From Fidelibacterota bacterium (GTDB taxonomy: Bacteria > Fidelibacterota > UBA2242 > JAFGTP01): a stretch of 64,000 nt of DNA. The notes under the pieces were generated by a model. The model saw only the letters and a program-made list of their open reading frames with translations, ran no database searches and had not been told where the DNA came from. The stretch is taken from NCBI GenBank assembly GCA_016934035.1, contig JAFGTP010000043.1, forward strand, positions 1 through 64,000. The letters are read 5' to 3'. The position numbers were made by a program, and so were the translations under genes. Shown here piece after piece: positions 58,029 to 64,000 of this stretch (position 1 is its first letter; each line of letters starts with the position of its first letter).

Positions 58029-58610
58029 CTAAATCATTCCTGCAAATCCCATAAATGCGAGGGCCAGACATCCAGCAATGATCATGGTGATTGGAGCTCC
58101 TTTGAAATATTTGGGAACATCTGCTAATTCCAATTCTTCTCTGATTCCAGCCATCAGTACAATTGCAATGGTAAAACCAATTCCTGCACTGGTGCCGAAA
58201 ACAACCGATTCAATAAATCCATATTCTTTGGTTACCAGATTCAGAGCCACACCCATAATAGCACAATTGGTCGTAATCAGGGGAAGAAAAATCCCTAAGG
58301 CATCATAAAGCGGTTTACTCATTTTTTTGATAAACATTTCCACCAATTGAACCAGAGAGGCAATGACGAGAATGAAAGCCACAATTTGCAGAAATTCCAA
58401 ACCCAGACCGGTTTTTGATGACAGAATGTAATGATTGATTAACCATGCCACGGAAGCGGAAAGAGTCATCACAAAAGTGGTGGCCATGCCCATGCTTAAT
58501 GCAGGTCCGACCTTTTTTGAAACGCCGACAAAAGGACATATTCCGAGGAACTGAACCAAAACATAGTTGTTAATAATTGCAGCTGATAAAAATATAATGA
58601 TCAAGTTCAT
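58029..58610 (-). CDS. rnfA: Rnf complex subunit A
   Basis: 193 residues, six membrane helices, with the RnfA/NqrE-type NNYVLVQFLGICPFVGVS near the N-terminus and ITTNCAIMGVAL in the fifth segment. With RnfE it forms the core that holds the membrane 2Fe-2S cluster through conserved Cys (ICPF, TNCA). AAGGA precedes the start, just behind rnfE. Confidence 0.96.
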   Translation of the reverse strand: MNLIIIFLSAAIINNYVLVQFLGICPFVGVSKKVGPALSMGMATTFVMTLSASVAWLINHYILSSKTGLGLEFLQIVAFILVIASLVQLVEMFIKKMSKPLYDALGIFLPLITTNCAIMGVALNLVTKEYGFIESVVFGTSAGIGFTIAIVLMAGIREELELADVPKYFKGAPITMIIAGCLALAFMGFAGMI

Positions 58611-58615
58611 AATTG

Positions 58616-59224
58616 TTATCCTTTCTTCGCATTAATCCAGTTGGCAGTACCGATCAGTAACCCCAGTGTAATAAAAGCACCTGGAGGCAGGATCATAACC
58701 AGCCAGGGAGCAAAGGCATCCGGCATCACCTGGGCGCCGAAAAGCATACCGCTGCCTAAAATCTCACGAATAGAGCCAAGAACGGTCAGGGTCATTGTAA
58801 AACCGATTCCCATCCCCAGAGCATCAATGATGGACCGTCCCACATTATTTTTTGAAGCAAAGGCTTCCTGGCGTCCAAGAATGATGCAGTTTACAACAAT
58901 CAAGGGAATAAATGCGCCTAAGGCTTTATGTAAATCGGGTACATAAGCAGCCATACTTCTATCGGTAATCGTCACAAAAGTGGCGATGATGATAATAAAT
59001 ACAGGGATACGCACCTCTTTGGGAATCAGGTTTCGGGTCAGGGAGATAAGGGCGCTGGACATAACTAGTGTGAAGATTACCGCTAAACCCATGGATAGAC
59101 CGTTAATTGCAGAAGAAGTGACAGCCAGAGTCGGGCAGAGTCCTAGTAACATACTGAGTACGGGGTTTTCTTGCCAAAGTCCCTTGGTAAATTCTGCCAG
59201 TAAAGAAGTTTTAGTTTTTGCCAT
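58616..59224 (-). CDS. rnfE: Rnf complex subunit E
   Basis: 202 residues, six membrane helices, related to RnfA in inverted topology (LLGLCPTLAVTSSAINGLSM, VVNCIILGRQEAFAS). GAGGTG lies five bases before the ATG at 59224, so the GTG two codons upstream is less likely. Cys in GLCP and VNCI would help hold the shared 2Fe-2S cluster. Confidence 0.95.
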   Translation of the reverse strand: MAKTKTSLLAEFTKGLWQENPVLSMLLGLCPTLAVTSSAINGLSMGLAVIFTLVMSSALISLTRNLIPKEVRIPVFIIIIATFVTITDRSMAAYVPDLHKALGAFIPLIVVNCIILGRQEAFASKNNVGRSIIDALGMGIGFTMTLTVLGSIREILGSGMLFGAQVMPDAFAPWLVMILPPGAFITLGLLIGTANWINAKKG

Positions 59225-59237
59225 AATCACCTCACAA

Positions 59238-59828
59238 TTATCCCTGTTTCAGGAAAATTTTTCTGTTTTTTATTATTGCATCGTTGATAATGTCAACCAC
59301 AGCTTGTGATGAAATTGTCGCCCCGGTTATGGCCATGATTTGTCCTTTTTCTTTATTTGGAGTTTCATTTTTTAAATAAGAAATTTTTTCCTTTGCCAGG
59401 TTTAAACCAAAGAATTGTTTATAAAACCAACCCGGGTTTTTTTTATCGCTGGGGTCTGTTTCGATTTTGGTACCCAGGCCAGGAGTTTCCATCTGTTCCA
59501 GTACCTTAATTGCCAGAATGGTTTTCATTTCCAAATCCATTCCTACGAGAATCTTTAATTTGCTTTGGAAACCATTTCCAACTGCCTGAAATGCAACGTT
59601 TTGTATGGTTCCGTTCAAGTTTTTTCCCAGAAAAAATTCCACACCCTCCTTGATTTCCCGATCATAGGATTCAATTCCGGGAAGTACATTGGTTACAGCA
59701 TTTTTTAATACTTCCGAAGCGTGAGCTTCAATTATGGGCTGAGTGACATTGTCAAGCGATGCCAAAACCAGTCCGGAAATGATGGCAGTTGTTGTCAATA
59801 CGATAATCAAATTTGTTGATTTTTTCAT
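59238..59828 (-). CDS. rnfG: Rnf complex subunit G (covalent FMN protein)
   Basis: 196 residues. One N-terminal membrane helix (about 5-25) and a periplasmic FMN-binding domain with the flavinylation motif TGATISS; Thr171 should carry FMN, put there by the ApbE encoded in this cluster. The ATG overlaps the rnfD stop (ATGA); a longer frame upstream lies within rnfD and is not used. Confidence 0.95.
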   Translation of the reverse strand: MKKSTNLIIVLTTTAIISGLVLASLDNVTQPIIEAHASEVLKNAVTNVLPGIESYDREIKEGVEFFLGKNLNGTIQNVAFQAVGNGFQSKLKILVGMDLEMKTILAIKVLEQMETPGLGTKIETDPSDKKNPGWFYKQFFGLNLAKEKISYLKNETPNKEKGQIMAITGATISSQAVVDIINDAIIKNRKIFLKQG

Positions 59829-60814
59829 TTTACCACCTCCCCGAAAACTGTGGGTTGAGTGAAACGATTGATCAGAGGAGTGATTGCATTCATCAGGAGA
59901 ATCGAATACATAACGCCCTCTGGTAATCCGCCAAATAATCGAATGAGGACCAGAAAAAAACCACAGCCGATACCAAAAATCCAACTTCCGAGTTTTGTTT
60001 CAGGAGAAGTCACCATATCCGTAGCCATGAAAAAGGCCCCCAGCATTAACCCACCCGAAAAAAGATGAAAGACGGGATCAGGATACTGAGCCGGATTGAT
60101 CAGCCAGAAAATTCCCCCCAGTACAAATACACTCAGGAGATAACTGACTGGAATACGCCAATCTGACCAGCGTTTGACTATCAGGTAAAATCCGCCCAGG
60201 GCTATGGCTGCGGCTGATGTTTCTCCAATACAGCCGCCGATATTTCCCATGATCAGACCGTTCCAATAATCCGAAAAGTTGTGAATTATATTTTCACCAA
60301 ATTTGAATCCGCCCAGAGGTGTCGCAAAGGTTTTAGCGTCAAGCACCATTAACTTTGTCGGCGTCCAGGTTGTCATTTTTACCGGAAAACTGGCCTGGAG
60401 AAAAGCCCGTCCCAGCAGTGCTGGATTGAAAATATTATTTCCCAGTCCGCCAAAAATTTCTTTCCCGATCCCGATAGCGAATACAGAGCCGAGTACAACA
60501 TAGCCAAGATGAATACTGGGTGGTAATGTCATTGCCAGCAAAAGTCCTGTGACAACTGCACTGCCTTCGTTGATTTTTTTATTACGTAATTTTTTTAACA
60601 GAAATTCCGTAACCAGACAGGCTGCAATTGCAGTCATTATAACTAGCATTGAGCGAAGTCCGAAATAGTATACGGAAAAGACAACAGCCGGCAACAGGGC
60701 CAAAACAACGCCTCGCATGATTTTTTTTACATCATCATTGGAATTTTGATGTGGGGAAGACGAGAGGACTAATCGACCGAGACTGTTTTCAGTGGGGTTA
60801 TTTTGTTCACTCAT
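59825..60814 (-). CDS. rnfD: Rnf complex subunit D
   Basis: 329 residues with about nine to ten membrane helices. NqrB/RnfD family with GGLGNNIFNPALLGRAFL, IGETSAAA and ATDMVTSP. It carries flavin and is thought to form the ion-transfer path. GETSAAA covers the region where the family binds FMN. It lies two bases downstream of rnfC and overlaps rnfG. Confidence 0.95.
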   Translation of the reverse strand: MSEQNNPTENSLGRLVLSSSPHQNSNDDVKKIMRGVVLALLPAVVFSVYYFGLRSMLVIMTAIAACLVTEFLLKKLRNKKINEGSAVVTGLLLAMTLPPSIHLGYVVLGSVFAIGIGKEIFGGLGNNIFNPALLGRAFLQASFPVKMTTWTPTKLMVLDAKTFATPLGGFKFGENIIHNFSDYWNGLIMGNIGGCIGETSAAAIALGGFYLIVKRWSDWRIPVSYLLSVFVLGGIFWLINPAQYPDPVFHLFSGGLMLGAFFMATDMVTSPETKLGSWIFGIGCGFFLVLIRLFGGLPEGVMYSILLMNAITPLINRFTQPTVFGEVVK

Positions 60815-60816
60815 AA

Positions 60817-62142
60817 TTAACTCTTTTTATTTTTCATTTCTCTGATTTTATTCTTGCCAATACGAATACGCTGAACCAGGGGAATGTTTGAAGGACATTC
60901 GTAAGCGCAGGAACCGCATTCGATACAGTTCATGATTCCCAGTTCATCGGCCATCTCAAATTTGCCTGCTTCAACTGCCCGGGCTATTCTGGTGGGCACC
61001 AGAAACATAGGGCAGGCATGGACACAGCGCCCGCATACGATACAGGTAAATTCTTCACGATAGGGAACGGATTTTTTCGTCAGACAGAGTATGCCGCTTG
61101 TCGCTTTTACAACGGGTACATCCAGTGAATATTGGGCTACACCCATCATCGGCCCACCCATCAGAATTTTTTTTGTATCCGGTTTCAGTCCGCCACAAAA
61201 TTCAATCAGCTTTGAAAAAGGGGTTCCGATGCGCGCGATGACATTTTTAGGTTCTGTAACCGCATCACCGGTCACAGTTACGATTCGATTAATTGATGGA
61301 ATTTTTTTTACAACCGCTTCATAAACGGCAATGGCTGTTCCGACATTATTGACGACACATCCGACATCCATGGGTAAACTACCAGCCGGTACTTCACGTT
61401 TATTGACCGCTTTGATGAGCATTTTTTCTGCCCCTTGGGGGTATTTCACTTTTAAAGGAATTATTGTAATTCCGGGCAAGTGTTCGGTAGATTTCTGCAT
61501 AATTTCGATTGCGTCAGGTTTATTGGATTCAATTCCAATGAAGGCTTTTTCCACATCCAGTATCTTCATCAAAATCTGTGTACCTTCGATCATCTCTTTG
61601 GCTTGTTCAACCATCATTCTGTGATCAGCGGTGAGATAGGGTTCACACTCACAACCATTGATAATAAAGGTTTCAATTTTTTTATCCCTGGGAGGACTGA
61701 CCTTGACATTGGTTGGAAAGGCCGCTCCGCCCATTCCGACGATTCCGGCATCTGCGATAATTTTTTTCAGTTGTTCAACGCTCATCTCTCCCCATGGTTC
61801 TGTATGGTCGTGAACTTTCACCCATTCTTCATCACCTTCAGCCACAATCTGGATCATTGGACTTTTGGTACCATTGGGATGGGGAAAATCTCCGATCTTC
61901 TTGACTTTTCCGGTTATAGAGGAGTGGATGTTGCTGGAAACAAATCCGGTCGATTCTGCAATCAACTGCCCTGTTTTCACTTCATCACCGACCTTCACAA
62001 CTGGTTTACATGGAGCGCCAATATGCTGAATGACAGGAATAAATACCTCTTCTGGAATGGGTAACGGTTCCAGGGTCTTGTGTTCTGTGTATTCCTTAAA
62101 TTCGGCGGGATGCGAGCCATGCTTAAAGCTTGATACTTTCAT
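60817..62142 (-). CDS. rnfC: Rnf complex subunit C (NADH-binding)
   Basis: 441 residues. N-terminal RnfC domain, the SLBB/flavin-nucleotide region (GMGGAAFPTNVK, NGCECEPYLTADHR), and two 4Fe-4S motifs near the C-terminus (CIVCGRCVHACP, CIECGSCAYECP). It exchanges electrons with NAD(H). AAGGAG lies eight bases before the start. It heads the operon rnfCDGEAB-rseC-apbE, encoding a full ferredoxin:NAD oxidoreductase that pumps Na+ or H+. Confidence 0.96.
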   Translation of the reverse strand: MKVSSFKHGSHPAEFKEYTEHKTLEPLPIPEEVFIPVIQHIGAPCKPVVKVGDEVKTGQLIAESTGFVSSNIHSSITGKVKKIGDFPHPNGTKSPMIQIVAEGDEEWVKVHDHTEPWGEMSVEQLKKIIADAGIVGMGGAAFPTNVKVSPPRDKKIETFIINGCECEPYLTADHRMMVEQAKEMIEGTQILMKILDVEKAFIGIESNKPDAIEIMQKSTEHLPGITIIPLKVKYPQGAEKMLIKAVNKREVPAGSLPMDVGCVVNNVGTAIAVYEAVVKKIPSINRIVTVTGDAVTEPKNVIARIGTPFSKLIEFCGGLKPDTKKILMGGPMMGVAQYSLDVPVVKATSGILCLTKKSVPYREEFTCIVCGRCVHACPMFLVPTRIARAVEAGKFEMADELGIMNCIECGSCAYECPSNIPLVQRIRIGKNKIREMKNKKS

Positions 62143-62302
62143 TAAACTTGCTCCTTCAACCTTTATATAATATTCTTCACCAATAAAAGCGCTGGAATTT
62201 AATGAGAAGTTTTTAGAAGGAAAAGGATTATTTTTTATCCTATTTTTTTGATTATTGGCCTACAAGTGTTTTGGTAATAAAAAAATATCCAAAAATATTT
62301 AT

Positions 62303-62333
62303 ACAGCCCGCTGAATGGATATCAGCGGGCTGT
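62303..62333 (-). terminator. Terminator behind the CBM48 gene
   Basis: A perfect 12-bp hairpin, ACAGCCCGCTGA / TCAGCGGGCTGT, with a 7-base loop. It starts 15 bases after the stop codon at 62348. On the minus strand it is followed by a U-rich stretch (ATAAATATTTTTG) rather than a pure T-run. Confidence 0.85.
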
Positions 62334-62347
62334 AATAACCCTGACAA

Positions 62348-62653
62348 TTAAATGGAAATTACAGAGTTATCAATACCTGGAAAGGGGGATGGCAGATACT
62401 TATCAGCTGCATCATCATTGATCCAGTATTCATGGTTTACTCTGTAGCGAAACTGGTATTCAGAACCAGTTTCCATATCCAGATCAACTGTAAAATCGCC
62501 ATTTTTTAATTTTTTCAGCGATGTTGCCTTTTCATCCCAACCATTGATGTCACCAACTAAATTGATTGAGTCTACATCGCCTACATAAGATTTCTTCAGT
62601 TTGAATGTCACTTTACAGACTGGTTTTGATTTCAAGTATTTTTTCTTTAACAT
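62348..62653 (-). CDS. Stand-alone CBM48 / glycogen-binding-domain protein
   Basis: 101 residues, one early-set domain of the CBM48 (isoamylase N-terminal, AMPK glycogen-binding) type: VTFKLKK, INLVGDINGWDE, YQFRYRVNHEYWINDDAADKY. GGAGG lies six bases before the start. No enzyme domain is attached. Such small proteins may bind glycogen-like polymers or regulate enzymes of storage metabolism; nothing nearby settles this. Confidence 0.85.
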   Translation of the reverse strand: MLKKKYLKSKPVCKVTFKLKKSYVGDVDSINLVGDINGWDEKATSLKKLKNGDFTVDLDMETGSEYQFRYRVNHEYWINDDAADKYLPSPFPGIDNSVISI

Positions 62654-62970
62654 GTTGATTCCTCCGAAAAAATGTTCATTTAAAAATAATCGTTAAAAAA
62701 ATTGATTAATTCAAATTACCGATGACGAAATGTATCAAAATATAGTATAATGTGTAAGAAAATAATGAATAAAGTTTAAACTTCGAATAATCAAAATGTT
62801 AATAAAAAATTATTACAAAAATGTATTTCAACTTTTGCAGAATGTACAATTTTGCTGGACTTTTGAGTGAATTTTAAAGTGAATTGACATGGTCAATTCA
62901 CTTTAAAATAATTATGCCTTTCATCGATGCTGTCGGTGGAAGGCATAAACAGGGTGAGCAGTCTGAAATT
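62654..62970. other. Non-coding spacer holding a perfect 18-bp hairpin
   Basis: No gene is seen. The main feature is a perfect inverted repeat with arms at 62871-62888 and 62892-62909 and a 3-base ATG loop, listed separately. The rest is AT-rich and should include the promoter of the CBM48 gene. Confidence 0.5.
62871..62909. repeat. Perfect 18-bp inverted repeat with 3-base loop
   Basis: Left arm ATTTTAAAGTGAATTGAC, loop ATG, right arm its exact complement. It is AT-rich and lies about 60 bases downstream of the M3 peptidase terminator and 220 bases upstream of the CBM48 start. It is too regular for chance. It may be an operator, a cruciform/replication or recombination site, or a transcript-end structure; no flanking element tells which. 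Confidence 0.7.
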
Positions 62971-62997
62971 AAAAAGGGCCGAATAATCGACCCTTTT
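62971..62997 (-). terminator. Terminator behind the M3 peptidase gene
   Basis: AAAAGGGCCGA-ataa-TCGACCCTTTT pairs over about 10-11 bases (one G-U), with flanking As that become Ts on the minus strand. It lies about 30 bases after the stop codon at 63026. Confidence 0.85.
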
Positions 62998-63025
62998 CCA
63001 ATTTTATCAAAATCTCAGAAAGAAT

Positions 63026-64000
63026 TTAGTTTAATCCCCGTTTTTTCAGCAAAGCTGTCGGTTCCGGTTCTCTGCCACGGAATTTGACAAACAGGTCCAT
63101 CGCATCTTCTGAGCCGCCTTTTTCGAGGACATTTTCTCTGTATAATTTTGCGACCTTCTGATTGTAAATATCACCGGTTTCCTTGAAAGCTTCATAACCG
63201 TCAGTATCAAGCACACCGGACCAGATATAACTGTAATATCCCGCTGAGTAGCCTCCTGAAAAAATATGATTGAAATACGTACTTCTGTATCTTACCACAA
63301 TTTCATCGATAAGTCCAAGTTCATTCAAAACATTTTTTTCAAATTTATTGACATCCAGATCATCAAAATTGGTCTGAGTATGATACGCCATATCCAGCAG
63401 TGCGGCTGCCATATATTCAACCGTGATGAATCCCTGGTTGAAAGTCCCGGCTTTTTCTAATTTTTCCAGCAATTCATCGGGGACGGGTTCACCGGTTTGA
63501 TAATGTTTGGCATAAACTTTAATGTATTCCGGATCTCCAGCCCAGTTTTCCATGATTTGGGATGGAAATTCAACAAAGTCCCTGGGAACGGAAGTTCCGG
63601 AAACTCTGGGAAATTCGCATTGGGAAAGCATGCCGTGGAGTCCATGACCAAATTCATGAAACAGTGTTGTTACCTGATCAAAAGTAAGAAGTGATGGCTT
63701 CCCGCCGGAGGGTTTTGCAAAATTTCCGACATTGTAGACAATTGGACGAACTTCATGATTTCGAATATTACTCTGTTTAATCCAAGCATCCATCCAGGCG
63801 CCACCTTCCTTGCTGGAGCGGGGATAATAATCCGTCATAAAAACAGCCAGGTGTTTGCCATCGGCATCAATAACTTCAAAGGCTTCGACATCTTTGTGGT
63901 AGAGGTTTACGTTTTCAATGGGCTTAAAGGTAATACCCCACAATTTGGTGGCCAGGTCAAAGGCACCCTGGCGCACGTTTTCCATTTGAAAATATTCAGA
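63026..64000 (-). CDS. M3-family metallopeptidase (oligopeptidase A / Dcp-like), 5' part outside the window
   Basis: The last 324 codons of an M3 peptidase (full length about 680-700); the reading frame runs open to the window edge, so the start is missing. The zinc motif HEFGH is present, with the third ligand Glu expected in VEFPSQIMENW. Also seen are GGYSAGYYSYIWS (substrate loop with Tyr) and the typical ending FRGREPEPTALL. It degrades short peptides in the cytoplasm or, if it has a signal peptide, the periplasm. Confidence 0.94.
   Translation of the reverse strand, partial: SEYFQMENVRQGAFDLATKLWGITFKPIENVNLYHKDVEAFEVIDADGKHLAVFMTDYYPRSSKEGGAWMDAWIKQSNIRNHEVRPIVYNVGNFAKPSGGKPSLLTFDQVTTLFHEFGHGLHGMLSQCEFPRVSGTSVPRDFVEFPSQIMENWAGDPEYIKVYAKHYQTGEPVPDELLEKLEKAGTFNQGFITVEYMAAALLDMAYHTQTNFDDLDVNKFEKNVLNELGLIDEIVVRYRSTYFNHIFSGGYSAGYYSYIWSGVLDTDGYEAFKETGDIYNQKVAKLYRENVLEKGGSEDAMDLFVKFRGREPEPTALLKKRGLN

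Overview
The window is an AT-rich chromosomal segment from a Gram-negative, probably anaerobic bacterium. Gram-negative features are an OmpA-type protein, an outer-membrane barrel with a receptor-like plug, LapA/LapB homologues and several signal-peptide barrels. Anaerobic or redox features are a complete Rnf complex and a selenocysteine tRNA. The primary-type sigma factor is short (287 aa, no region 1.1), as in Bacteroidota. That suggests, without proving, a lineage of or near the FCB superphylum (for example Cloacimonadota-, Delongbacteria- or Calditrichota-like). No rRNA gene, insertion sequence, prophage or CRISPR array is visible.

0.4-17.4 kb (+): a chemosensory operon. It starts with a partner-switch pair (RsbW-like kinase and STAS protein), followed by a large hybrid CheA with two CheW-like domains and a C-terminal receiver. 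Five methyl-accepting chemotaxis proteins follow, with different Cache sensors but nearly the same signalling half; a small outer-membrane-type protein sits between the third and fourth. CheW, CheB and a CheR with a long tail close the operon. No cheY, cheD or flagellar gene is present. A TetR regulator with an upstream inverted repeat follows, and a separate cheV lies at 35 kb.

18.1-28.97 kb (-): housekeeping genes, largely overlapping: a coiled-coil protein, primary sigma factor, M23 peptidase, miaB, lapA, lapB, a SPOR protein, selC (tRNA-Sec), polA, an ABC exporter pair and a deoxyribosyltransferase-like protein. The selC gene lies in a 107-bp gap between two protein genes.

29-39.8 kb: an OmpA protein with calcium-binding type-3 repeats (-), a three-gene envelope operon (two outer-membrane barrel proteins and a PAP2 phosphatase, +), an SRAP/HMCES-type DNA-crosslink protein (-), cheV (+), a short DnaE-type polymerase (-), a B3/B4-domain protein (-) and tRNA-Arg(ACG).

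39.8-47.6 kb (-): an isolated cas6-like gene with no array beside it, then a full trpEGD(CF)BA operon. The operon is preceded by a leader peptide containing WWWNW, and by a terminator that overlaps a possible antiterminator. This is a readable ribosome-mediated trp attenuator, the clearest regulatory system in the window.

47.7-55.6 kb: a protein with repeated TNG(N)I units (-), a secreted GH2 glycosidase with a LacI/GntR-type operator palindrome at its start (-), a long AT-rich non-coding stretch, uvrC (+) and a LysM lipoprotein behind a near-consensus sigma-70 promoter (+).

55.6-64 kb (-): rnfCDGEAB followed by rseC-like and apbE genes (ferredoxin:NAD oxidoreductase plus its flavinylation enzyme), a stand-alone CBM48 protein, a perfect 18-bp hairpin, and the 3' part of an M3 metallopeptidase that runs off the window end.
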